From the NCBI GenBank assembly GCA_017536475.1, contig JAFXHH010000007.1:1-55608 (forward strand): a stretch of DNA of 55,608 nucleotides, given 5' to 3'. The translations under genes and the position numbers were made by a program. The notes beneath the pieces were generated by a model. It had not been told where the DNA came from. It ran no database searches and worked only from the letters and a program-made list of their open reading frames with translations. The DNA comes from Clostridia bacterium (GTDB lineage Bacteria; Bacillota; Clostridia; Oscillospirales; CAG-272). Of this stretch, positions 41,335 to 49,169 are shown in pieces (the stretch's first letter is position 1; the number at the start of each line of letters is the position of its first letter).

Positions 41335-43758
41335 TTATTCTTCGTTTTTCCAAAATCTTCGGGCAATTTCTGCAAGAGAGGACGGATTTCCTGCAAATTT
41401 CATTCCCTTCCACGCCTCTGGGAAGATGGCTCTGTACTTCGGCTCGGCATACCTGTCGTCAATCAGAACCGCAATGCCTCGGTCGGTCTCGGTACGTATA
41501 ACTCTTCCCACCGCCTGAAGCACCGAGTTCATTCCCGGATAGGTGTAAGCGTAGTCGTAGCCCGCGCCGCATTTTTCGTCGTAATAGTCGCGGATTATGT
41601 TGTTTTCGTCTGAAATTCCGGGCAATCCGACTCCCACGACGATCGACCCGATAAGTCGCCTGCCGGGAAGGTCGATTCCCTCGGAAAACGAGCCGCCAAG
41701 CACGCAAAAGCCCACTCTGAGCCGTCCGTCGTCCTTGAAATCCGAAAGATACGCCTCTTTTTCGGCAGGAGTCATATTTTTCTTCTGCAAAAGCGTCGTC
41801 ACCTTCGGATATTTGGCGTGAAAGATCTTGTGGACCTCGTCCATAAAGCTGTACGACGGGAAAAAGACCATATAATTTCCAACCTTTGCGGACACCGTTG
41901 CCGCAATGCAAGCCGAGATCTTCTTGTACGACTTTTCCCTGTCCTCGTACCGTGTGCTTATCTTGTCGACCGCCGCCACGCAAAGATTTTCGCGCGGGAA
42001 AGGAGACTCAAACTCGACCGAGACCGCCTTCTCCCCTCCGCCGAGCACGTCGGCGAAATATTCCGTAGGAGTAAGTGTCGCTGAGAACAGAACCGAAGCC
42101 ACGGCTCTCTCGAGAGCGATCGACAGATTGTGCGATGGATCAAGACAGTACAGAAGCACCGAGGTCTTTCCCGCCCCCGTGTTAATAAACGTGAGATAAT
42201 GACCGTCAAACATCTCACACGCCTTTTTGAACTCAAAGACCTTGAAGCCGATATCCTCTGCGGCAAAGTAAGCGGGATGATCGTAATTATACCTCATCCA
42301 CGTGTCGCATTTTTCGGAAAAAGCAGAAAGAGACCGTGCAAAATTTTCGGGAAGCTGACGCGCAACGTAGTAACCCACCGCGTTGCCGTCGGCGTCGTAG
42401 CTCATATCGTTCTTACAAAGCCGTTCGAGATCCTCAAACGCGCGAAGCAAGGATAAGCACGCCTCGGTCAGCTTGGAATTCTCCCCAGCCAGTTCAATGA
42501 GCGCTTCAAAATCCTCCGTACCCAAGCGAGAAGAAAACATATCTCTCGCGCGGTCGGGCAGATTGTGCGCCTCGTCCACGAGGAAAATATATCTTCCGCG
42601 CTCACCGCCGTCGTCAAAATACCTCTTGAGATAAACGGTGGGCGAGAAAACGTAGTTGTAGTCGCAAATAATAACGTCGCAAAGCTCCGAAAGATCAAGT
42701 GAAAATTCGTAAGGGCAGATCCCCCTCTCAATAGCAAACGCCTTGATAGCCGCGCTGTCAAATTCACTGCCCGACGAGAGCATCTCCTCGAGCGCCGCGC
42801 TCGATCTGTCGTAATACCCCTTCGCATAAGGACAAAGCTCGGGATTGCAATTCGACGACAAGCGCCCCGCGCGAAGCTTCGCCGCGTGATTGGCGCACAT
42901 GACCTCGCGGGAGGAAAGCACGCACCCCTTGATCCTCGCGCCGCCCTCGTTGAGCTTACCGACCGCCGAGAACGCCTCACGGCGAATGCTTGCCTTTGCC
43001 GTCAGATAAAATATTCTGTCCGCAAGCCCCTCGCCCATCCGCCTGACCGACGGATAAAGCGTCGAGATAGTCTTACCTATACCCGTAGGTGCCTGACAAA
43101 AAAGTCGGTTTCCCTGCTTTATGTCGCGGTAACACTCCTTTATCATCTCGGCTTGACTGTCGCGGAGCGATCCGTACGGAAAACGCGCACTTGCCGCCGC
43201 AGGCATTCTCTCTCTTGCCCTCTCTCTTAAAAAGCGCGCGCGCCAAAGGACAGCGGTCAAAAGCTGCGTGTAAAACGCACGCAATTCATCGACCGTCACG
43301 TATTTTTCGTTATATTCGATCTCGCCGTCGTCAACGTTGTAGTAAATTATCCTCGCGTTGACTCCGTCAAGCTCCTTCGTCTTGCAGAGAAAGTAAGCGT
43401 AGCAGTAAAGCTGAGCCGTGTGCAAACGGTCTACCACCTTGCTCGCAAATTGCTGCTCTCCCACGGTCTTTATCTCGTCGACCGTGTAGTTTCCGTTATG
43501 ACATATTATTCCGTCGGCGCGGCCCTTGACATAAAAGTAGACCTCGTCAAGCTTGCTTGTGTTGCGCAGATCGACCTCGCTGTGATATAAAGCGCCAAAG
43601 GAGGTCTGGAGCTTCTGATGTATCCTCGTGCCCTCGGATGCTCGCTCGCGGCGGCTCGAAGAAGAGCGACGGAAATCGATATCTCCGCGCAAAAGCGCCA
43701 TTTCGCATAGCTCGCGCACCGACATCTCTATATGATCTCTTTCATTATCGTATCTCAT
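41335..43758 (-). CDS. RecB-type nuclease fused to XPD/DinG-family Fe-S helicase
   Basis: An 807-residue two-part protein. Residues 40-125 carry a PD-(D/E)XK nuclease of RecB/Cas4 type: His 47, GRADG (79-83), VDEIK (93-97) and Q116-x3-Y120. The rest is a superfamily 2 XPD-like helicase: Walker A APTGIGKT, cysteines spread from VMCANH through NCNPELCPYAKG and ICPYEF that fit the XPD [4Fe-4S] cluster, DEAH box in VDEAHN, and a C-terminal VLGGSFSEGIDLPG and QAVGRVIRTETDRG motif VI. It should unwind 5'-3' and cleave DNA in repair. No CRISPR genes are near. AAGGAGGG precedes the start. Confidence 0.83.
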   Translation of the reverse strand: MRYDNERDHIEMSVRELCEMALLRGDIDFRRSSSSRRERASEGTRIHQKLQTSFGALYHSEVDLRNTSKLDEVYFYVKGRADGIICHNGNYTVDEIKTVGEQQFASKVVDRLHTAQLYCYAYFLCKTKELDGVNARIIYYNVDDGEIEYNEKYVTVDELRAFYTQLLTAVLWRARFLRERARERMPAAASARFPYGSLRDSQAEMIKECYRDIKQGNRLFCQAPTGIGKTISTLYPSVRRMGEGLADRIFYLTAKASIRREAFSAVGKLNEGGARIKGCVLSSREVMCANHAAKLRAGRLSSNCNPELCPYAKGYYDRSSAALEEMLSSGSEFDSAAIKAFAIERGICPYEFSLDLSELCDVIICDYNYVFSPTVYLKRYFDDGGERGRYIFLVDEAHNLPDRARDMFSSRLGTEDFEALIELAGENSKLTEACLSLLRAFEDLERLCKNDMSYDADGNAVGYYVARQLPENFARSLSAFSEKCDTWMRYNYDHPAYFAAEDIGFKVFEFKKACEMFDGHYLTFINTGAGKTSVLLYCLDPSHNLSIALERAVASVLFSATLTPTEYFADVLGGGEKAVSVEFESPFPRENLCVAAVDKISTRYEDREKSYKKISACIAATVSAKVGNYMVFFPSYSFMDEVHKIFHAKYPKVTTLLQKKNMTPAEKEAYLSDFKDDGRLRVGFCVLGGSFSEGIDLPGRRLIGSIVVGVGLPGISDENNIIRDYYDEKCGAGYDYAYTYPGMNSVLQAVGRVIRTETDRGIAVLIDDRYAEPKYRAIFPEAWKGMKFAGNPSSLAEIARRFWKNEE

Positions 43759-43878
43759 CGTCGCCCTCCTTTCCCTTGGCTTTAATATACAAATATTATA
43801 ACATTTTCACATGGGATTGTCAATCACCGACTCAAAAATCTCTCCCCCAACCCCGCAAAATTACCATAAATTTAGGGG

Positions 43879-43964
43879 TTACAATTTTCCGCGATCCGTA
43901 TTATAATTATAATAAGAAGACACCCCGAAAGTATTTGTGCCGCCGCGCGCGGCGGAATGGAGAT
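43879..43964 (+). promoter_or_regulatory. mecA promoter and ribosome-site hairpin
   Basis: TTACAA (43879-43884), 17-bp spacer, TATAAT (43902-43907). The 16-base perfect palindrome CCGCCGCGCGCGGCGG (43940-43955) lies one base before the ribosome site ATGGAGAT (43957-43964). Confidence 0.6.
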
Positions 43965-43971
43965 CATACAT

Positions 43972-44682
43972 ATGGAATTAATACTTATAAGCAACACCAA
44001 GCTGAAAATAATGCTCGACGAAAGCGATATGAGAAAATACCACATAGGCAACGAGAGTGACTGCGCCGACTCGGGCACGCGAAAAGCCATTCGTTCCCTG
44101 CTCGAACGAGCGAGAGACCAGATCGGATTTAACACCGAGGGCGAGGAGATCTTCGTCCAGCTCTACACCTCGAAGCGCGGCGGCTGCGAGCTGTTCGTAA
44201 CAAAAAGCCAGATCAGCGAAGCTCTCACACCGATGGAAGAGCGCCTCAAAAGCCCCGTCGCGTTAAAGGAGTCTGCCGATCAGCAAAGAAGAAAAGCTCC
44301 GCGCCTCCCCGAAAAACGTCATCCCGAGCTCCCCCCAAGTGAAATATCCGAAAAAGCAACCGAAGAAAAAGCGCTCATCAAAGAGCACAAATGCTCGCGC
44401 ATCGCCTTTTCATTCGTTTCCCCAGAGGATCTTTTTGCGGTCTGTAAAATATTGCACCGTTCCAATATACGTCCTAAAAGCCGCGCCTTTGCCGACGACG
44501 AGGGCAATTATTATCTTTTACTGCTCGACGCAGGTATGTCGGCATACTCACGCTTTGACAGACTGACCTTCATTCTCGAGTACGGCAAGCGAGAAAACCC
44601 CGATTGCCTTTCAAGCTACATAAACGAGCACGGCAAGATCATCTGTGACGAAAACGCCATCGAAACGCTCTGCAATTATTGA
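43972..44682 (+). CDS. mecA: Adaptor protein MecA
   Basis: A 236-residue MecA-like protein: N-terminal domain beginning MELILISNTKLKIMLDESDM (substrate binding), a basic, charged linker (about residues 95-140) and a C-terminal domain with FSFVSPEDLFAVCKIL and NYYLLLLDAG that would bind ClpC. MecA delivers regulators such as ComK to ClpCP and affects ClpC assembly. The frame also opens at 43957, but that ATG is part of the ribosome site. The hairpin before the ribosome site may limit translation. Confidence 0.82.
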   Translation: MELILISNTKLKIMLDESDMRKYHIGNESDCADSGTRKAIRSLLERARDQIGFNTEGEEIFVQLYTSKRGGCELFVTKSQISEALTPMEERLKSPVALKESADQQRRKAPRLPEKRHPELPPSEISEKATEEKALIKEHKCSRIAFSFVSPEDLFAVCKILHRSNIRPKSRAFADDEGNYYLLLLDAGMSAYSRFDRLTFILEYGKRENPDCLSSYINEHGKIICDENAIETLCNY

Positions 44683-44713
44683 AAATAAAACCAAAAATCC
44701 TCACAAAAAGCAA

Positions 44714-44760
44714 AAATATCGCTCCCGACCCTTGAAATCGGGGGCGATATTTGATATAAT
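44714..44760 (+). promoter_or_regulatory. Hairpin overlapping the udg promoter
   Basis: AAATATCGC-T-CCCGA (44714-44728) pairs with TCGGG-G-GCGATATTT (44738-44752), a 15-bp stem that can end the mecA transcript. The udg promoter TTGAAA (44732-44737), 17-bp spacer, TATAAT (44755-44760) starts in its loop, and the right arm fills the spacer. Confidence 0.6.
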
Positions 44761-44823
44761 AGTAGCAAGTATATATATCTGCGACAAATTATACATAAAA
44801 CTCAAAAAGGACGGTAAAGATAT

Positions 44824-45372
44824 ATGGGATGGGATGACCTCAAAAAGAAATGCGCCGAGTGCGACAAATGCGCTCTGCACCAAACGAGAACCAACTGCGT
44901 TTTCGGCACGGGTAACGAAAATGCGACCCTTATGTTCATCGGCGAAGCCCCCGGCGAGCAGGAGGACCTTTCGGGTGTTCCCTTCGTCGGTCGCGCAGGA
45001 CAGCTGCTCGATAAATTTCTCTGTGCAGTCGATATCAAGCGCGAGGACGTCTACATAGCCAATATCCTCAAATGCCGACCGCCCAAGAACCGCGATCCTC
45101 TCCCCGAGGAAGAGGATGCCTGCATTGATTATCTTCGCGAGCAGGTCGCGCTGATCAACCCAAAGGTCATAGTCTGTTTGGGCAGAATATCCGCGATGCG
45201 ACTCATCAAACCCGACTTCAAGATCACCAAGGAGCACGGCATCTGGTTCAAAAAGGGCAACTATCTTATGACCGCAGTATATCACCCCGCGGCGCTTCTG
45301 CGCGATCCTCGCAAAAAAGAGGATATGCTCGAGGATATGAAGAGGATAAAGGAAAAACTGTCGGAGGAATAA
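44824..45372 (+). CDS. Type-4 uracil-DNA glycosylase
   Basis: A 182-residue family-4 UDG. Cysteines in CAECDKC near the start plus those in LKCRPPKN and EDACIDYL fit the four [4Fe-4S] ligands; GEAPGEQED is motif A and YHPAALLR the motif C His. It removes uracil from DNA as the first step of base-excision repair. AAGGACGG precedes the start. The AEC transporter follows after 9 bases. Confidence 0.92.
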   Translation: MGWDDLKKKCAECDKCALHQTRTNCVFGTGNENATLMFIGEAPGEQEDLSGVPFVGRAGQLLDKFLCAVDIKREDVYIANILKCRPPKNRDPLPEEEDACIDYLREQVALINPKVIVCLGRISAMRLIKPDFKITKEHGIWFKKGNYLMTAVYHPAALLRDPRKKEDMLEDMKRIKEKLSEE

Positions 45373-45381
45373 CGCAACCCT

Positions 45382-46338
45382 ATGGATTTCACCGCACTGA
45401 ATATCGTCATTTTAACCTTATTTATCATTTTGGCGATAGGTTTTTTATGCCGTAAAACAGGAATAATAGATGACCACGCATCCAAGAAAATGTCCAAGCT
45501 GATCTTGGCGATCGGTCAGCCCGCAATGCTCATATATTCGCTCTCAAGCGCCGAATATTCCGAAGAAAACGTCAAAATGGCAGGAGCGATGATAGTCATC
45601 GGCTTCATTTTCCACGCAATACTTGCGCTGATCGCATTTCTCATCGCCCTACCGTTCAAAAAGTTCCCCGACGACCGCAAGGTCACCGAATTCGCCCTGA
45701 TATTTGCCAACTGCGCGTTTATTGGGTTCCCGATTTTTGAAGCTCTGATCCCCGGAAAAGGACTCTTTATGGCGTCCTTCCTCGTCGTCAGCTTCAATAT
45801 CCTGCTCTGGACACTCGGACTTGGCATTTTTGCCCGAGGAAGAACCGACGTTAAAATAACCGTCAAAAAGGTCCTCGTAAATTTCGGCACGATCCCCTGC
45901 CTTATCGGATTTATTCTGTTCTTGCTCAAAAATCCCGCAATATCATTTGAAATGCCCGAGTTTTTCACCAAAGCGGCGCAATATCTTATGAATCTCTGCA
46001 CCCCGATCTCCCTGCTCATCACGGGCTCGCTGATCGCGGTCCAGAGCCCGAGAAAAATATTCGGCACCTGGCAGCTATATTATTTCAATGTAATAAAGCT
46101 CGTGGCTCTGCCGCTTCTCGTCTGCGTGATCACCAAGCTGATAAATCTGCCCCAGCCCTACGCAATTTTTCTGACTGCGGCGGCTGCGCTTCCGTCAGCA
46201 TCGGCAACCACGATGATGGCAGAGACCTACGACGTCTCCCCGGGCTACGCCTCGCTGACCGTCGGCACGTCGTCCTTGCTCTCGATCCTCACGATCCCCC
46301 TCACGTTAACGATAGCACAATATATATTTAGCTTATAA
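45382..46338 (+). CDS. AEC-family transporter
   Basis: A 318-residue membrane protein with about ten hydrophobic helices and the auxin-efflux-carrier family pattern: ILAIGFLCRKTGIID near the start, FANCAFIGFPIFEAL, and a C-terminal ALPSASATTMMAETY. In bacteria such carriers move small organic acids such as malate or malonate; the substrate here is unknown. It sits 9 bases after udg and is probably in the same transcript. Its own ribosome site is weak. Confidence 0.83.
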   Translation: MDFTALNIVILTLFIILAIGFLCRKTGIIDDHASKKMSKLILAIGQPAMLIYSLSSAEYSEENVKMAGAMIVIGFIFHAILALIAFLIALPFKKFPDDRKVTEFALIFANCAFIGFPIFEALIPGKGLFMASFLVVSFNILLWTLGLGIFARGRTDVKITVKKVLVNFGTIPCLIGFILFLLKNPAISFEMPEFFTKAAQYLMNLCTPISLLITGSLIAVQSPRKIFGTWQLYYFNVIKLVALPLLVCVITKLINLPQPYAIFLTAAAALPSASATTMMAETYDVSPGYASLTVGTSSLLSILTIPLTLTIAQYIFSL

Positions 46339-46344
46339 AGACCA

Positions 46345-46371
46345 AAAGCGAACGGCTTGCCCGTTCGCTTT
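46345..46371. terminator. Terminator between the AEC transporter and divIC
   Basis: AAAGCGAACGG-CTTGC-CCGTTCGCTTT, 11-bp perfect stem, followed by TATTTATT on the + side; usable from both directions. Confidence 0.85.
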
Positions 46372-46742
46372 TATTTATTGTAATCCGTATAGTATATGAT
46401 CTCGTCAGGCATGTGAAGACCGAGCTTTTCTCTCGCCACACGGATTATGTAATCGTAATCCACAGGGCAGTCGATAAGATACTGAAGCTCCTCGATCTCA
46501 AGCTCAAGCGCCTCTTTTTCCCTTTGCAAAGCCTCTTTTTCGCGCTGCAGCTCGTCGTACTTCATCAAGCCCGTAACGAACAAGCCTAACGAGGATATGA
46601 TCAATACCAAAAGAAGCAACCGAAGCAAGACCTTGGGGAACGGCGCAGAGAGTCCCTTTTTCACCGCACGTTCAAGATCCTTTTCCGATATATCCGAAGC
46701 TGATCCTTCCGTCTCTTTTATATCCGTTCTTTCCGTCGACAT
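46371..46742 (-). CDS. divIC: DivIC/FtsB-like septum formation initiator
   Basis: A 123-residue single-pass protein: charged N-terminus, one helix (VLLRLLLLVLIISSLGLFV), then a coiled coil built of repeated LQREKEALE heptads, and a C-terminal VDYDYIIRVAREKLGLHMPDE typical of the FtsB/DivIC cap. It joins FtsL and DivIB at the division septum. ATG 46742 is the most likely start; ATG 46769 is possible. The chosen start lies 71 bases inside yabQ, a long overlap. Confidence 0.82.
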   Translation of the reverse strand: MSTERTDIKETEGSASDISEKDLERAVKKGLSAPFPKVLLRLLLLVLIISSLGLFVTGLMKYDELQREKEALQREKEALELEIEELQYLIDCPVDYDYIIRVAREKLGLHMPDEIIYYTDYNK

Positions 46743-47307
46743 AAACGAACTCGTCCTTTCCTCCCCCATCCAAAGCAGCAGCTTCGTCGGGCTCAATTTT
46801 GTCGCGCTTTTTCCTTTGCGCTCTCCTATCTTTTATTTTACCAAGAATTTTGCCGATTGTCAAGTGAAATAAGAAAATTAAACCTCTCCCCACCCAAACA
46901 AATGGCTTTGCCAATATCCTCACCGCACGCCGCACGGCTCTTTTGACAAAATTGACCGCCGCTTCGCTGACCTTAAGCACCAATCTGCCTATTGAGAAAT
47001 AATAGAGCAGCGCCCCGACAGCCAAGCCCAAGTAAGTCAACCCGCGAAAAACTCCTCCGCCGACTCCGTACATCAAGAGTATCGAAGTGACCCCGACGAC
47101 GATCCAAAACAAAATATCGGTCAAAAAGGTCACAATATACGCCAATACGCTCACCGCCACCGACCTTTTTACGATCGGGCGAGCATATCTGACCCCGAAA
47201 AACATTTTAAACGCCCTGATAAGATCGTAAAACACGCCGAGAACCACTCCTGCTAAAAACGATTTTATCAGCAGTGCGAGCAAAACCTGTTGTGAAAGAT
47301 CGATCAT
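46672..47307 (-). CDS. yabQ: Spore cortex biosynthesis protein YabQ
   Basis: A 211-residue membrane protein with about four hydrophobic segments; LAGVVLGVFYDLIRAFKMFF is the YabQ signature start. In Bacillus YabQ localises to the forespore and is needed for cortex formation. The C-terminal 80 residues are strongly basic then acidic and longer than in Bacillus. Its start overlaps the yabP stop as ATGA; its end overlaps divIC. Confidence 0.82.
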   Translation of the reverse strand: MIDLSQQVLLALLIKSFLAGVVLGVFYDLIRAFKMFFGVRYARPIVKRSVAVSVLAYIVTFLTDILFWIVVGVTSILLMYGVGGGVFRGLTYLGLAVGALLYYFSIGRLVLKVSEAAVNFVKRAVRRAVRILAKPFVWVGRGLIFLFHLTIGKILGKIKDRRAQRKKRDKIEPDEAAALDGGGKDEFVYVDGKNGYKRDGRISFGYIGKGS

Positions 47308-47582
47308 TTCTTCTTACCGAAAAGGCCCCTCTGGACCTTGGGAGAATTATCAAAATAATAGACCCCGTTGATCTTGCCGTCAATACTCACCTTTCCGTCG
47401 GCTACGTTGAGCACGGTCACGTGCAGACCCTCCCCCTCAACAGCCATGCTTCCGCATGAAGTCTCCATAACTACCCCGCCCTCGTCAAAATTGACCACGT
47501 CAAGCACGCCGCTGACGTCAATGCCGTTCCTTGAATTTGACGAAAAAGCGTGGGCTCTATTCTCTACGATCTTATCGGACAT
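47304..47582 (-). CDS. yabP: Sporulation protein YabP
   Basis: A 92-residue YabP-like protein; IDVSGVLDVVNFDEGGVVMET and LHVTVLNVADGKVSIDGKI match the YabP/YqfC fold. It is required for a late sporulation stage in Bacillus. ATG 47582 follows GGAGG; the frame open to 47597 is not used. Confidence 0.88.
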   Translation of the reverse strand: MSDKIVENRAHAFSSNSRNGIDVSGVLDVVNFDEGGVVMETSCGSMAVEGEGLHVTVLNVADGKVSIDGKINGVYYFDNSPKVQRGLFGKKK

Positions 47583-47632
47583 AAAAAACCTCCGCACATA
47601 TTTTGTACAAATATATGCGGAAGCTTCTCCGA

Positions 47633-47875
47633 TTATTCAATTACCTCATAAAGCGAAGCGGCGTCTGCCTTAGCCGTAAACTCCTTTACGTCAAGAACTC
47701 TGACCTTGAGAGTGCGCTGACCGAAGCTGACCTCGATAACGTCGCCCTGCTTAACGTCGTAAGACGCCTTGGCAGGTCTGCCGTTGACCGTAACGTGCTC
47801 GGCATCGCAAGCGTCGTTGGCAACCGTCCTTCTCTTTATAATTCTTGAAACCTTCAGATATTTGTCAAGACGCAT
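47633..47875 (-). CDS. rqcP: S4-domain ribosome quality control factor RqcP
   Basis: An 80-residue S4-domain protein: MRLDKYLKVSRIIKRRTVANDAC followed by VNGRPAKASYDVKQGD, the form of Bacillus YabO, now RqcP, which helps RqcH add alanine tails to stalled nascent chains on the 50S subunit. Its ATG shares one base with the hup stop codon (TAATG), so it is coupled to the HU gene. Confidence 0.9.
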   Translation of the reverse strand: MRLDKYLKVSRIIKRRTVANDACDAEHVTVNGRPAKASYDVKQGDVIEVSFGQRTLKVRVLDVKEFTAKADAASLYEVIE

Positions 47876-48150
47876 TAGCCGTTAACTTTGTCCTTAAGGG
47901 TGCTGCCTGCGCTGAATGCAACGTACTTGGAAGCGGGGATCTGAACTACTTCGCCGGTCTTGGGGTTTCTACCGGTTCTAGCTGCACGGGACTTAACCTC
48001 AAATCCGCCGAAGCCGGTGATCTTGATGTCGCCGCCTGCTGCGAGAGTCTCAGCGATAACTTCGAGAACAGCGTTAACTGCCTCTGCTGCGTCCTTCTTT
48101 GTCATGCCTGCCTTCTGAGCAACTGCATCTGTGAGCTGTAATTTGTTCAT
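47875..48150 (-). CDS. hup: HU-family DNA-binding protein
   Basis: A 91-residue HU with GFGGFEVKSRAARTGRNP and VAFSAGSTLKD, the beta-arm and C-terminal motifs. It bends and compacts DNA. In this cluster HU is placed between mazG and rqcP. It has its own strong promoter and a roughly 90-base leader. Confidence 0.95.
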   Translation of the reverse strand: MNKLQLTDAVAQKAGMTKKDAAEAVNAVLEVIAETLAAGGDIKITGFGGFEVKSRAARTGRNPKTGEVVQIPASKYVAFSAGSTLKDKVNG

Positions 48151-48275
48151 AATGTAAACCTCTTTCTTTTTTTATTTTTGTCGTTGGAAGCAGCACATAG
48201 GCAATATTACCATTTGAAACGGCATTCCAACCACTTTGTTTAGTTAATTATACCATACTTTTAATTTTTTTGCAA
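48151..48275 (-). promoter_or_regulatory. hup promoter and leader
   Basis: Minus strand TTGCAA (48270-48275), 17-bp spacer, TATAAT (48247-48252). In the leader GTTGGAA pairs with TTCCAAC, enclosing the near-palindrome GGTAATATTGCC. The ribosome site is AGAGGT. Confidence 0.6.
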
Positions 48276-48328
48276 GAGCTTTTTTCAAAAAAAATCACTA
48301 TTTTTTATCAAAAAAGCCTTATCCCGCC

Positions 48329-49147
48329 TCAATTTTCGTGTTTTATCTCATCCCAGACGGCGTCAAGCTCGCTCATAGTCAGATTTTCAACGCTTTCGCC
48401 TCGAGAATTTACAATTTTTTCCACTTTTTCAAAACGGTCTATAAACTTATTTGTCGCATGAGCCAAAGCCTCCTCGGAGTCGGTATGTGCTTTTCTGGCA
48501 AGACTTGTGACGGTCAGAAGAAGATCTCCGATCTCCTCGTCTATCTCTGCCTGATCGCCGCTTGCCATAGCGGCTTTGACCTCCTCGATCTCCTCGTAAA
48601 GCTTTGCGATCACCTCGTCCGCAGTACCGAAGTCAAAGAACGATGCCTTCTTGCCCACCTTTTGCGCCCGCATCAGCGCAGGAAGCATCGGAGGAATGGC
48701 GCGGAGCTTGTGAGTAAGCGTATCGCGATGCTTTTCCTCGGTCTTTATCTTATCCCAATTTGAAAGGACCTCGTCGCTGTTACTGACCTTTACCTCCCCG
48801 AAAACGTGAGGATGACGGTGAATGAGCTTTGCACAAACATCATTCGTAACGTCGTAAATGTCAAAAACGCCCTGCTCTGCCTCTATCTGCGAGTGAAAGG
48901 CGACCTGCAAGAGCACGTCTCCAAGCTCCTCGCGCAAAAGCACGGGATCCTCGGTGTCGATGGCCTCGATGACCTCGTAGGTCTCCTCGATAAAATCCTT
49001 TCTGATGCTCTTATGCGTCTGCTCAATATCCCAAGGACATCCCCCGGGCGCGCGAAGCAGCTGCATCACCAAAACCAAGTCCTCAAACCCGTATCTTTCC
49101 TGATTAACCAGACGTTCCACGTTTTGCTGTCTTTCTTCCTGTGTCAT
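48329..49147 (-). CDS. mazG: Nucleoside triphosphate pyrophosphohydrolase MazG
   Basis: A 272-residue protein with two MazG domains: GGCPWDIEQTHKSIRKDFIEE with EELGDVLLQV in the first, and KLYEEIEEVKAA with DEEIGDLLLTV in the second. The paired E-x3-E...E-x2-D residues bind magnesium. It hydrolyses NTPs to NMP and pyrophosphate and cleans the nucleotide pool. In Bacillus the corresponding YabN also carries a methylase domain; this one has only the MazG part. Confidence 0.93.
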   Translation of the reverse strand: MTQEERQQNVERLVNQERYGFEDLVLVMQLLRAPGGCPWDIEQTHKSIRKDFIEETYEVIEAIDTEDPVLLREELGDVLLQVAFHSQIEAEQGVFDIYDVTNDVCAKLIHRHPHVFGEVKVSNSDEVLSNWDKIKTEEKHRDTLTHKLRAIPPMLPALMRAQKVGKKASFFDFGTADEVIAKLYEEIEEVKAAMASGDQAEIDEEIGDLLLTVTSLARKAHTDSEEALAHATNKFIDRFEKVEKIVNSRGESVENLTMSELDAVWDEIKHEN

Positions 49148-49169
49148 TTTGTTTCCCTCTTTTATATAA

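Noticed and set aside
41335..43758. Nuclease-helicase as part of a CRISPR (type IV DinG or Cas4) locus
   Set aside because: No repeat array or other cas gene in the window; the fusion is also known as a stand-alone repair protein.
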